NCBI RefSeq assembly: GCF_000701685.1
Contig: NZ_JNJO01000002.1
Coordinates: 124,001-188,000 of the forward strand
Direction: 5' to 3'
Source of the DNA: Gemella sanguinis ATCC 700632
Lineage (GTDB): Bacteria > Bacillota > Bacilli > Staphylococcales > Gemellaceae
DNA length: 64,000 bases
In this document: positions 52,764-62,653 of the stretch, in pieces
How the letters are laid out: every line of letters starts with the position of its first letter
How positions within the stretch are numbered: position 1 is the stretch's first letter
The notes under the pieces: model-generated
Database searches by the model: none
Seen by the model: only the letters and a program-made list of their open reading frames with translations
Told to the model about the DNA's origin: nothing
Program-made: the position numbers and the translations under genes

Positions 52764-54698
52764 TTATTTCAGTTTTCTCCATTCTAATTCTTCATATATT
52801 TTCACAATATATGAAATTAAGATTATAATACTCATCAAATAATCCTCTTTATATTTATTTTCTTCATCATATATAGGACCACCATGTTGATATGTATTTC
52901 TTAATCCTCGACTATTAATAAACTGTTTCTCATTAAGTATATAATTCAAATAATTTGATTCATTCTCTGAAAATAATTTATTACTAAAGACCACCCAATT
53001 TAAACTTAAAAACTCTTCTATTATAGTTACTTCTAAATCCGATAAAAAAAGATAATTGACTTCTGAATAATAATATAATGATTTTAAGATCTCTATTTTC
53101 TTTTCATTTACAAAAGATAATCTATTACTCTCATTCTTTAATAATTTAGTATTAATAAGGATATCAATAGCACTCTTCTCACACCCTGTATATGCTGTAT
53201 AATATACATCTTCTTCTTTTAACAAATCATAAAAAGTATCTGCCGAACAATATTCAGTTATATAACTAATCTTTACTCCTGTGGAGAAAAGAAGCTGTAT
53301 TATATAGTTAATTTCTCTATTACGTGGATTAATCTTAATATATTTTCTTTTCAAATTACTTTGTAAAGAATCTAAAGATGGAACGTTTGATAAAGCATTA
53401 TACATTCCTTTATCTATTTCACCATATTTGCTAAATAGATAATATTGTTTTCTAATGTTTTCTTCAATTTTAAATAATATTGATGTTTTGTTATCTAACT
53501 CCTCATTTTCATAAGGAATGCTTATTCTAAGCCATTGTATTGCATAATTTTCCAAACTAAACTCTTCAAAAAACCATTTTATAAATCTTTCAATATTTAA
53601 TTTATTTTGATTGACAATTCTAATTAATAATTCTGTTTTTAATAAATAAAGTTTTTCTTTTATAAAAAAGAAGCTACCTGTCTTATATTCGTATTGTGAT
53701 TGGATATTTATTGATTTTTCCAAAGAACATATATCTATATTTTCAAAACAGATAGTGCTCAATAACCCTACATGATTAATCAAAGAGAACCTATATATAA
53801 CATAGTCTAATAAATCCTTATAACTCTTATTAACTTTAAAATAGTCTGAATCAACTAAATCACATAAAATACTATCATCATTTTTAAGTTGAAAATACGT
53901 TTTTTTATCGCTACAGATAACTATTTCTTGTTTAAATCCATTTTCTTTTATATCAAACTCTTGAGTTATCTGATTTATCCTCTTTAAGATTTTTAGTTTT
54001 ATATCTTCAGTGACACATATGTACTCTGAACCACTAAAATTCCCTAATCTATGAAGCAGTCTTTTTAAGTAATATAAATTTGCTTTTTTAGAATTTATAT
54101 ATTCTAACAGAAGCATGTTCCATTCTTTTTTAGTAATATTACTAGGGATATAGTAAATATTATTTCCTTTTTTAAAAGCATTATCCAACAGTAATTCAAT
54201 ACTTTTCTCAGACAATAAAAATAGTTTTTTTATCGAATTAGGATATTTTTTTACTAACATTTCTTTTTTCAACAAGACACTAACATGAATATTAGTTTTT
54301 TCACATATACGAAAAAATTCATCTTCCTTGATTTCATTAAAACATTTACATACAATCATTATATCTAATAGTTCTTCCGTATATAAATTCTTTTCTTTAA
54401 AAAATTTCTCCATAATACACATTAACTCTTTTTTTGTTTTTCTATTAAAAAATATATTAACTTCTTTTTTCATTAATGGTACATATGATATATACTTAGA
54501 CTTGTTTTCTTCGCTCCAATCATTGAAGAAAATCTGCTTTTCTATAAATACGGTTACTATTTTTAATTCAATAATATCCTCAATAGTTTTTTCTTGAATA
54601 GTTTTTTCTTCATAACTTTGCAATATAGAATCTATTCTTGGCTTGAAAAATCCTATAGATAAATCATTCTCACTATAAAACTTTATCCTATTTTTCAT
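52764..54698 (-). CDS. Unrecognised 644-aa protein with C-terminal RX4H (HEPN-like) motif, in the DpnII operon
   Basis: I do not recognise this protein. It is 644 residues, very rich in Lys, Glu, Ile and Tyr, mostly helical in appearance, with no membrane segment and no clear nuclease, ATPase or methylase motif. Near the C-terminus it has GLRNTYQHGGPIYDEEN (Arg600 and His605) followed by a hydrophobic helix YLMSIIILISYIVKIYEEL. The R-N-x-Y-x-H arrangement with a following helix is the signature seen in HEPN RNase domains. That is an inference from one motif. The gene lies between the second methylase (26 bases) and the endonuclease (13 bases). The start has no close ribosome site. Canonical DpnII operons have three genes, so this is an addition. 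Alternatives: a second nuclease, or an abortive-infection protein. Confidence 0.75.
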   Translation of the reverse strand: MKNRIKFYSENDLSIGFFKPRIDSILQSYEEKTIQEKTIEDIIELKIVTVFIEKQIFFNDWSEENKSKYISYVPLMKKEVNIFFNRKTKKELMCIMEKFFKEKNLYTEELLDIMIVCKCFNEIKEDEFFRICEKTNIHVSVLLKKEMLVKKYPNSIKKLFLLSEKSIELLLDNAFKKGNNIYYIPSNITKKEWNMLLLEYINSKKANLYYLKRLLHRLGNFSGSEYICVTEDIKLKILKRINQITQEFDIKENGFKQEIVICSDKKTYFQLKNDDSILCDLVDSDYFKVNKSYKDLLDYVIYRFSLINHVGLLSTICFENIDICSLEKSINIQSQYEYKTGSFFFIKEKLYLLKTELLIRIVNQNKLNIERFIKWFFEEFSLENYAIQWLRISIPYENEELDNKTSILFKIEENIRKQYYLFSKYGEIDKGMYNALSNVPSLDSLQSNLKRKYIKINPRNREINYIIQLLFSTGVKISYITEYCSADTFYDLLKEEDVYYTAYTGCEKSAIDILINTKLLKNESNRLSFVNEKKIEILKSLYYYSEVNYLFLSDLEVTIIEEFLSLNWVVFSNKLFSENESNYLNYILNEKQFINSRGLRNTYQHGGPIYDEENKYKEDYLMSIIILISYIVKIYEELEWRKLK

Positions 54699-54724
54699 AA
54701 AATTTTTTTTAGTATAAATTAAAT

Positions 54725-55480
54725 TTACTCCCTTTCTATTCTTTTTTTTGCAACTTCTAAATATTCCTCTTTAAAATCAATCCCTACAAATTTTCTCCCT
54801 AGTCTTTTTGCTACAACACCTGTTGTTCCACTTCCTACAAAAGGATCTAAAACGTAATCCCCTTTTTCTGTACTAGCCAAAATAATTCTTTCCAATAAAT
54901 ACTCAGGTTTTTGAGTAGGGTGTTTGCCTGCCCATTTTTCACTAATTTTTGTCAGAGGCCCTGTCCAAACATCTTTCATTTGCTTTCCATTATTTATATT
55001 TTTCATCAATTCATAATTATAATAATGTCTAGCATTCTTATCAACTTTTCTTGCCCATAGTATGGTTTCTGTTGAATGAGTAAAATATCTACACGATAAG
55101 TTTGGTGCTGGATTAGTTTTTTGCCATGTTATATTATTTAAAATTTTAAAACCTTCTTGCTCTAAAGCCATACCTACTGAATATATATTGTGCAGAGTTC
55201 CAGAAATCCATATCGTTCCATTCGGTTTTAATACCCTCTTAGCTTTTCTTATCCATTTACGATTGAAATTATGCTTTTCTTCTAGAGATGAAATTTTATC
55301 CCAATCTCCCTTATTTACTGAAACTACTTTACCTCCTGAATTTGAAAAGCCATCATTACTTAAAAAATATGGAGGATCAGCAAAAATCATATCAATACTT
55401 TCTCCTTTAATCTTCTCAATTACTTCAAAAGTATCACCTAACGCTAATGTACAATTATCCTTTTTATAATAAATATCCAT
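54725..55480 (-). CDS. dpnA: DpnA-type N6-adenine DNA methyltransferase (GATC)
   Basis: The second methylase of DpnII-type systems, which in S. pneumoniae also modifies single-stranded DNA during transformation. 251 residues, beta-class order: IFADPPYFLSNDG (about 33-45) comes first and LDPFVGSGTTGVVAKRLGR (about 215-233) last. The target-recognition region lies between, including AGKHPTQKPEYLL. It follows dpnM by nine bases. Its specificity for GATC comes from context and from similarity to DpnA. Confidence 0.92.
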   Translation of the reverse strand: MDIYYKKDNCTLALGDTFEVIEKIKGESIDMIFADPPYFLSNDGFSNSGGKVVSVNKGDWDKISSLEEKHNFNRKWIRKAKRVLKPNGTIWISGTLHNIYSVGMALEQEGFKILNNITWQKTNPAPNLSCRYFTHSTETILWARKVDKNARHYYNYELMKNINNGKQMKDVWTGPLTKISEKWAGKHPTQKPEYLLERIILASTEKGDYVLDPFVGSGTTGVVAKRLGRKFVGIDFKEEYLEVAKKRIERE

Positions 55481-55489
55481 ATTTCCTCC

Positions 55490-56353
<864 letters not shown>

Positions 56354-56480
56354 TTATCTAAATAATTTACTATCCTCTAACATTTTACCATTATAACTCA
56401 ATATTGTAAAAAGGTGAATATTAATTCTTTATAATTCTATCTATTTATTTCTAATTTTAAAGAAATAACAAACATGTAAA

Positions 56481-56507
56481 AAAGACGATACTTCTATCGC
56501 CTTCTTT
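56481..56507 (-). terminator. Terminator after the GNAT gene
   Basis: Minus strand stem AAGGCGATA / TATCGTCTT with loop GAAG, then six T. Confidence 0.8.
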
Positions 56508-56511
56508 GATT

Positions 56512-56946
56512 TTATAATTTCTTAATTAATCGCTTTTGAGTTTTATCGCATACATAGCCAATACTTTCATAAAACTTATGCGCATCTATGCGTCGAACAT
56601 TTGAATTAAGTCTAATATAACTAATATTATTCTTCAAAGCATAATCCTCTATAGAGCTCATAAGTTTTTTTCCTATTCCTTGCCCTTGAAAATTAGAATC
56701 CACTGCTAATCCAAGTATATTTAGACCAGTATCCATATACAAACTTTCATAGAGTTCAGCATGAACAAAACCAATAATTTTTCTTGTTTGTTCATTTTCA
56801 AAGCCTATTATAATATTATGTTTATTGTCATTAGTCAATTTTCTTATTTGTTTTTTTACAATATCTAAATTGACATCATATCCTAATTCAAAGTTACTAA
56901 TACTTTGAATTTCTTTGGCATCAAATATAGTAATATTCCTTAGCAT
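56512..56946 (-). CDS. GNAT-family acetyltransferase
   Basis: A 144-residue single GNAT domain. The acetyl-CoA motif is LAVDSNFQGQGIGKKLMSSI (about 76-95, with Q-G-Q-G-I-G), and the C-terminal strand is KFYESIGYVCDKTQKRLIKK. The substrate is unknown. It starts 18 bases after the selA stop and is the last gene of the selenium operon, which ends at a terminator. Nothing in the sequence ties it to selenium; it may have joined by position only. Confidence 0.85.
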   Translation of the reverse strand: MLRNITIFDAKEIQSISNFELGYDVNLDIVKKQIRKLTNDNKHNIIIGFENEQTRKIIGFVHAELYESLYMDTGLNILGLAVDSNFQGQGIGKKLMSSIEDYALKNNISYIRLNSNVRRIDAHKFYESIGYVCDKTQKRLIKKL

Positions 56947-56964
56947 TTTTCTTACCTAAAACAA

Positions 56965-58347
56965 TTACTTAGATACTTCTATTAACGCTTGTTTTACTAA
57001 ATCAAATTCGCGTGTACGAAGTGTTCTCATATCAAGAATTAATTCATTATCTTTAATTCGTGTAATTATTGGAATCTCAACTTCTAATAAACGACGTTCT
57101 AAATCTGTCGCACTTAGTCTAGGGTGTTCTAATTTTACTACAACACTTTCTAAATAGCTTGCTGGATAGCTTCCTCCACCTACTTCAGCTTTATCTTCAG
57201 CTATAGTAATTTTGAAATCTAAATCACTAAGTTTAGTTTTTAATACATCAGCTTTTCCAAATAGTCGCTCTTTTGATAATGAAATCATATGTAATGTTGG
57301 AATGTGCTCTAATGCTTCTTTTTCATCTAGATATAATTTCAATGTTGCTTCTAGAGCTGCTAATGTCATCTTATCAACACGTAAAGTACGAGTAAGTTGG
57401 TTTTCTTTCATTTTTTTAATATATTCTTTTTTACCAACTATTATTCCTGCCTGAGGCCCACCTAGTAGTTTATCACCACTAAATGTTACGATATCTATTC
57501 CACTGTCTAGTACTTCTTTAACTGTAGGTTCATAAGGCAATCCATACTTGGTGAAATCTATAAACTGTCCGCTTCCTAAATCATTTATCGATACTAATTC
57601 ATTTTCACGAGCAAGATAAGATATTTCTTCATTAGAAACTTCTTTAGTAAATCCTAAGATTTTATAGTTACTAGTATGAACTTTTAATAATGCTCCAGTA
57701 TTATCATTAATAGCATTCTCGTAGTCTTTTAAGTGAGTTTTATTAGTTGTACCTACTTCAACAGGTGTTCCACCACTTAACTTAATAATTTCAGGTATTC
57801 TAAATGCTCCACCGATTTCTACTAATTCACCACGAGATACGACAATTTCTTTATCTTTAACTAATGTATTTAAAGTTAAAAGTACTGCTGCAGCATTGTT
57901 ATTAACTACAAGCACATCTTCTGCACCTGTTAATTTTTTAATAATATCGATTAGGTGAACATATCTACTACCACGTTTTTTATTATCAATATCAAACTCA
58001 AGATTTGAATAGTTAAAAGCTACACTTTCAATGTTTTCTTTAATTTTTTGACTTAATAAACTACGACCAAGGTTAGTATGTAGTATAGTTCCTGTTGCAT
58101 TAATTACTCTTCGTAGAGAATTTTTATCTTCTTTTTCTACTTTTTTAGAAACTTCACTTACAATAATTTCTAAACTTGGTACTTCAGTTAACTCTTCATT
58201 TAAGATAGCTTGCTTAACTTCTTCTATATGACTTTTAATTGCTGATTTAACAGCTACTTCATTATATGCCTCTATAAGATCTTGAATTTCATCTAATAAT
58301 AATATTTTATTAATCGCTGGAATTTTTGATAATAATTGTCTTGTCAT
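56965..58347 (-). CDS. selA: L-seryl-tRNA(Sec) selenium transferase
   Basis: A PLP enzyme converting Ser-tRNA(Sec) to Sec-tRNA(Sec) with selenophosphate. 460 residues from the ATG at 58347, behind AGGAGA. A longer frame upstream overlaps the previous gene and is rejected. Family blocks: RRVINATGTILHTNLGRSLL (about 81-100), VNNNAAAVLLTLNTL, RGELVEIGGAFRIPEI, and the PLP lysine in VTFSGDKLLGGPQAG. The C-terminal domain ends EFDLVKQALIEV. It follows the cysteine desulfurase by 10 bases. Its presence implies true Sec insertion. Confidence 0.95.
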   Translation of the reverse strand: MTRQLLSKIPAINKILLLDEIQDLIEAYNEVAVKSAIKSHIEEVKQAILNEELTEVPSLEIIVSEVSKKVEKEDKNSLRRVINATGTILHTNLGRSLLSQKIKENIESVAFNYSNLEFDIDNKKRGSRYVHLIDIIKKLTGAEDVLVVNNNAAAVLLTLNTLVKDKEIVVSRGELVEIGGAFRIPEIIKLSGGTPVEVGTTNKTHLKDYENAINDNTGALLKVHTSNYKILGFTKEVSNEEISYLARENELVSINDLGSGQFIDFTKYGLPYEPTVKEVLDSGIDIVTFSGDKLLGGPQAGIIVGKKEYIKKMKENQLTRTLRVDKMTLAALEATLKLYLDEKEALEHIPTLHMISLSKERLFGKADVLKTKLSDLDFKITIAEDKAEVGGGSYPASYLESVVVKLEHPRLSATDLERRLLEVEIPIITRIKDNELILDMRTLRTREFDLVKQALIEVSK

Positions 58348-58357
58348 ATCGTTTCTC

Positions 58358-59509
58358 CTAAATTTCCTCAGCAATTGATTTAATTGCCTTAATAGCATAA
58401 TCTACTTCTTCTTCTGTATTCATACTTGAAAAAGAAAATCTAACAATACCTTGTTCTTTTGTCCCCAATACTTCATGCATTAACGGTGCACAATGAGCAC
58501 CTGGTCTAACAGCAATATCATACTCTTCTGCAAGAACATCCGCTACATCCGATGCTGATATCCCTTTGAAGTTTAATGCTACTACCGCGGTTCTATCTTT
58601 TGTAAAATCACCATAAAATTCTAAACAATCTAAGTCTTTTAGTTCATTATAAAACTTATTCGCAAAATCTATTTGTTTTTTATAAAGATTATCTATGCCA
58701 TGCTTATTAATATATTTTACACCTTCATGTAATCCTAAAATTCCAGAAGTATTAAGTGTTCCCGCTTCTAAACGTAGCGGATATTCTCCAGGATGAACTT
58801 TATCAAAAGTTCTTACCCCGCTACCTCCAACTTTATATCTTCTAATCTCAGGCTCTTTTAATCTTACACAAAGTCCACCTATTCCTTGAGGTCCATATAA
58901 ACTTTTATGTCCTGTGAAGCATAAAACATCAACACCTAGTTTATCTACATCAATAGGCACTACTCCTGCTGTTTGCGAAGCATCTACTACCGAAATAAGA
59001 TTATGTTTTTTACAAATAGCTACAACTTTTTCTAAATCTACTATATTACCAGTAACATTAGAACTGTGTGTTATTGCAATCATCTTTGTATTTGGTTGAA
59101 TAGCTTTTTCTAAATCTGCATAATCAATCATTCCTGTTTTATCACCTACTACGACAGTATACTCACAACCAATAGTCTCATGAGCAAGGTAAATTGGTCT
59201 TAAGACAGAATTATGTTCCATAGATGTAGTAATAACATGATCGCCTTTATTTAAAAGCCCTAATATAGCAATATTTAAACTTTCTGTTGAATTATTTGTA
59301 AATACTAATCTATCTTCTTCTTTTAAACCAAAGAATTTAGCTATTTCACTTCTTGCCATAAATACTTCTCTAAACGCATTGTTCGCTTCATAATAACTAC
59401 CACGAGAAGCATTCGCATACTTAGCCGAAGCTAGCACTTCATATACCTTGTCAGCTACTTCTTTTGGTTTTTTTAGAGATGTTGCTCCATAATCAAAATA
59501 ATAACTCAT
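58358..59509 (-). CDS. Cysteine desulfurase/selenium-linked class V aminotransferase
   Basis: A 383-residue PLP enzyme of the NifS class. It has YFDYGATSLKKPKEVADKV at the start, TNNSTESLNIAILG, ITTSMEHNSVLRPI, the PLP lysine in LCFTGHKSLYGPQGIGG and the catalytic cysteine in VRPGAHCAPLMHEVLG (about 338-353). This matches the subfamily that accompanies selD in several Firmicutes (type EF2568 of Enterococcus). It probably delivers Se from selenocysteine, or sulfur, to SelD. It lies between selB and selA. Confidence 0.9.
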   Translation of the reverse strand: MSYYFDYGATSLKKPKEVADKVYEVLASAKYANASRGSYYEANNAFREVFMARSEIAKFFGLKEEDRLVFTNNSTESLNIAILGLLNKGDHVITTSMEHNSVLRPIYLAHETIGCEYTVVVGDKTGMIDYADLEKAIQPNTKMIAITHSSNVTGNIVDLEKVVAICKKHNLISVVDASQTAGVVPIDVDKLGVDVLCFTGHKSLYGPQGIGGLCVRLKEPEIRRYKVGGSGVRTFDKVHPGEYPLRLEAGTLNTSGILGLHEGVKYINKHGIDNLYKKQIDFANKFYNELKDLDCLEFYGDFTKDRTAVVALNFKGISASDVADVLAEEYDIAVRPGAHCAPLMHEVLGTKEQGIVRFSFSSMNTEEEVDYAIKAIKSIAEEI

Positions 59510-59555
59510 ATTCTACTTTGTTGAATTAAACTTATTAATCCAACTCTCCCTCCTT

Positions 59556-61442
59556 TTATTTATTCTTAACTAAAACTCTGTAATTTTCTACTCTTCGAGT
59601 TATCCCTAGTTTATCTATATATTCTAAAATTGCCATAGAATATTTTCTACTTGATCCTGTCATATCACGGAACTCTGCAAGTGTCATTTTCTCAGCATTT
59701 TTAAAGTGTTCATTTACTTTCTCTATAGCTTTTGTTAGCACATCACGATGTAAAACTAAATCAGCATCGAGTCTGATAATTGTATTATCTACCAATGAAT
59801 CTAATAACTCTACACTAGCTTTTACACCATTAGTTAATTCTTTTATTGTAGGTGGTGTGAATTCACCATTTAATAATTCTTTTTCTATTCTTGCTTTCTC
59901 AGCTAATTGTTTTTTATCATAATTAACGACAAAATCTTTTTCGGCAACTAAGTTACCTTCTAAGCGTACTTCATTATTTTTTATAAATAATTCTATCAAC
60001 TCTAATACTTCTTTTTGAGAAAGTTTAAATTTAGAAATTATTTCTACCTTAGGTATTCCTACTTTTAATTTGTAACGTTTATGATAATCTACAAGTAATT
60101 TTTTAAGTTTTTCAAGTACTTCATCATATTTTTTCTTATGAATATATCCTAGGTTTGTTTCAAAAATATTGCCACTAGTTACTAGTTCATCTAGTTCTGT
60201 CGCTGCTTCTCCTTCAGAAAGTTGCAGGTCTTTAATAATATCTTTTTTAGATACTATATAATTTGAGTGTGATAATAAATAATTTTGAATTAAATCTCCA
60301 GAGTTACCTTCTAGCTGAACTTTTAATTTCTCTAATATTTCTTCATTAAATCTACTATGTTTTCTAGGACTGGCATCTAAAATTACACCACCACCTATTG
60401 TTACCATAGGAGAATAAGTACGTATTATAAATTTATCATAATTTTTTACAGCTATTTCTTCTTCTAAACGAAGTTGAACAAAACCATTTTCACCAGGTTT
60501 AATTGATTCAGTTCCTAGAGGTACAACCCTAGCCATAACTTCTACAGTACCTACATATATTCTAACTCTATCCCAAAGTTCAAGATTAGCTCTGTCGTCA
60601 TTAATTAGTTTAATTTCACTGTCTAACATATAAGTTTTGACTAGACTACCTGCAGTTGCTAAAGTATCACCACGTTTTACATCATCAAATTTAATATTAG
60701 ATAAATTAATCGCTGTTCTCTGCCCTGCATAGGCTTTATCTACATCTTGAGAGTGAACTTGAATATTTCTAACTTTTGCTTTTACTTCTTTTGGATAAAT
60801 AACTAATTCATCCCCAACACTAATACTACCTTCTGTTAATGTTCCTGTTACAACAGTACCAAAGCCTTTAACTTGGAATGAGCGGTCGACATTAAGACGA
60901 GCATTTTTTTCGATATTTTTTGCTTCAATATCATTTGTTTTTTTATCAATAGTATCTAGTAGTACATCTATTCCTTTTCTGCTTATTGAGTCAACTTCTA
61001 TTATCGGTGCATTTTCTAATGCACTTCCTTTTGTAAATTCTCTGATATCCTCTTTTACTAGCTCTCTATATTCCTCTTCTACTAGGTCTATTTTAGTCAT
61101 TACAATTATATAATTTTCTATACCCAGTAAAGTAAGAATATCAATATGTTCTTTTGTTTGTGGCATTATCCCTTCTCTTGAATCAACTAGTAATAACACT
61201 AGATTTATACCGCTAACACCTGCAAGCATATTTTTTATAAACTTCTCATGCCCAGGAACGTCAACAACTCCACATCTTTTTCCACTTGGAAGATCAAAAT
61301 AAGCAAATCCAAGATTTATAGACATCCCTCTTTCCTTTTCTTCAAGTGTAGTATCAGTTTCTATACCACTTAACGCTTTTATTAACGTTGTTTTCCCATG
61401 GTCTATGTGACCAGCTGTTCCTATTATTACGTTATTATTCAT
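59556..61442 (-). CDS. selB: Selenocysteine-specific translation elongation factor SelB
   Basis: A GTPase that carries Sec-tRNA(Sec) to the ribosome at UGA codons marked by a SECIS hairpin. 628 residues. G domain: GTAGHIDHGKTTLIKAL (about 7-23), VVDVPGHEKFIKNML, MTKIDLVE. EF-Tu-like domains 2 and 3 follow (about 180-350, with RSFQVKGFGTVVTGTL), and then winged helices that bind SECIS (about 380-628, ending TGSSRKYSMAILEYIDKLGI). It follows DUF3343 after 85 bases that contain a long hairpin. Confidence 0.95.
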   Translation of the reverse strand: MNNNVIIGTAGHIDHGKTTLIKALSGIETDTTLEEKERGMSINLGFAYFDLPSGKRCGVVDVPGHEKFIKNMLAGVSGINLVLLLVDSREGIMPQTKEHIDILTLLGIENYIIVMTKIDLVEEEYRELVKEDIREFTKGSALENAPIIEVDSISRKGIDVLLDTIDKKTNDIEAKNIEKNARLNVDRSFQVKGFGTVVTGTLTEGSISVGDELVIYPKEVKAKVRNIQVHSQDVDKAYAGQRTAINLSNIKFDDVKRGDTLATAGSLVKTYMLDSEIKLINDDRANLELWDRVRIYVGTVEVMARVVPLGTESIKPGENGFVQLRLEEEIAVKNYDKFIIRTYSPMVTIGGGVILDASPRKHSRFNEEILEKLKVQLEGNSGDLIQNYLLSHSNYIVSKKDIIKDLQLSEGEAATELDELVTSGNIFETNLGYIHKKKYDEVLEKLKKLLVDYHKRYKLKVGIPKVEIISKFKLSQKEVLELIELFIKNNEVRLEGNLVAEKDFVVNYDKKQLAEKARIEKELLNGEFTPPTIKELTNGVKASVELLDSLVDNTIIRLDADLVLHRDVLTKAIEKVNEHFKNAEKMTLAEFRDMTGSSRKYSMAILEYIDKLGITRRVENYRVLVKNK

Positions 61443-61465
61443 ACAATTCCACCTTTATTTTTTAA

Positions 61466-61520
61466 AGAGCAGAGAATTTGATATTAGTTTTTTCTAATTT
61501 TATTTTCAAATCTCTACTCT
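61466..61520. other. Long imperfect hairpin between DUF3343 gene and selB
   Basis: AGAG-C-AGAGA-A-TTTGA pairs with TCAAA-TCTCT-A-CTCT (14 pairs, one mismatch, one bulge), with an inner four-base stem TTAG / CTAA. No T-tract follows on either strand, so it is not a plain terminator. It lies just before the selB ribosome site (AAAGGTGG). Confidence 0.5.
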
Positions 61521-61527
61521 CAAAAAA

Positions 61528-61803
61528 CTATTTCAATTTATAATCTTCTAGTTCCGTAACTATTCTCTTTATTCCGGCTTTTCTCGAATAGTACAATCCT
61601 TTATATTCTATCTGCTCATCCACTAACATTTTAACAAGAGTGTCAAATTTTTCCCAAGCAATTTTCAGCATAAATCCACAACCCGCTGATATAGATGGAT
61701 GTGTTGGGATAAGTGATGCATCTATCTTGCGTTCAGCACAGATATTATCCGCCTTTATAGAATCATGTGTACTATTAAATACTACTAAACCTTCTTCTAT
61801 CAT
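61528..61803 (-). CDS. DUF3343 putative Se/S carrier protein
   Basis: 91 residues, one small domain. It has VVFNSTHDSIKADNIC, IDASLIPTHPSISAGCGFML (Ser-Ala-Gly-Cys-Gly, likely the carrier cysteine) and KGLYYSRKAG. This is the family placed with selenium genes as a putative selenium/sulfur carrier. The function is inferred from that association. It starts eight bases after yedF and the ribosome site overlaps its end. Confidence 0.9.
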   Translation of the reverse strand: MIEEGLVVFNSTHDSIKADNICAERKIDASLIPTHPSISAGCGFMLKIAWEKFDTLVKMLVDEQIEYKGLYYSRKAGIKRIVTELEDYKLK

Positions 61804-61811
61804 ATTACCTC

Positions 61812-62612
61812 CTATGGTTGAATAATTTTGTTAGCTTTTCTCATATCTTCAACAATAAAGTACATATTAGTTGGGTTACCAACAGCTAAATCTATTTTAT
61901 TGTAATCTATACAAGCACCACAACAAACTATTTCTACACCATTATTTTCTAATTCTTTTAATTCATTTAATACATGGCTACGTTCTTTATCTACTAGGAT
62001 AGCTCCATCATTGAAGAATATTATTTTTTTAGGTAAAACTTCTTGTTCACTTAAAGCATAAAGGTAACCTTTTATTAATCTTTTTCCTAGTTCTTCGCTA
62101 CCATGTCCCATTTGTTTTTTATTAATAACTACTATATAGCTATCATCTTTAACAGCTACAACTGATTCTTCTTTTTCAGTTTCTTCTCTAGTAATTACTA
62201 CTTTAAATCCTTCTTCTAAGTCTGAAGCTTCAAAAGTATAATTATTTTTTTCAGCAAATTTTCTTAAACTTTCTACACTTTCCTCTGTTCTTACCAGAAT
62301 AGTAACTTTTGTTTCCTCTTCTAAAGTTCTTTTAGCTTGAGTAACTGGAACAACACATTTATCACTAAGCGTATCAATTACAGCACCGTCTTCTACATTA
62401 CCTTTTTTAATTGTAACAATGTATTTAGTTTTTGATTCCTCCACAACTGAAAACTCATAACCTAATTGGTTAGCCATTTTTTCTAGATTTTGTGTAGCAA
62501 TAAAGTTGTCAACTATTGTTTCTACAACATCATTATCTACTAATAATTTTTTTGTTTGAATAACTGGTAATGGACAAGCTAAACCTTGTGCATCCAATGT
62601 TTCTTTTTTCAT
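61812..62612 (-). CDS. yedF: YedF-type selenium metabolism sulfurtransferase-like protein
   Basis: 266 residues with an N-terminal TusA/SirA-like domain: ETLDAQGLACPLPVIQTKKL (Cys13 in CPxP). A second related domain covers about 75-150, and a C-terminal DsrE-like domain (KIIFFNDGAILVDKERSHV, VEIVCCGACIDY) completes the form annotated as selenium metabolism protein YedF. It probably passes selenium to SelD. It lies between selD and DUF3343. Confidence 0.92.
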   Translation of the reverse strand: MKKETLDAQGLACPLPVIQTKKLLVDNDVVETIVDNFIATQNLEKMANQLGYEFSVVEESKTKYIVTIKKGNVEDGAVIDTLSDKCVVPVTQAKRTLEEETKVTILVRTEESVESLRKFAEKNNYTFEASDLEEGFKVVITREETEKEESVVAVKDDSYIVVINKKQMGHGSEELGKRLIKGYLYALSEQEVLPKKIIFFNDGAILVDKERSHVLNELKELENNGVEIVCCGACIDYNKIDLAVGNPTNMYFIVEDMRKANKIIQP

Positions 62613-62653
62613 ACTTAAATCTCTCCTTTGATTTATACCTTATTTATTATATT

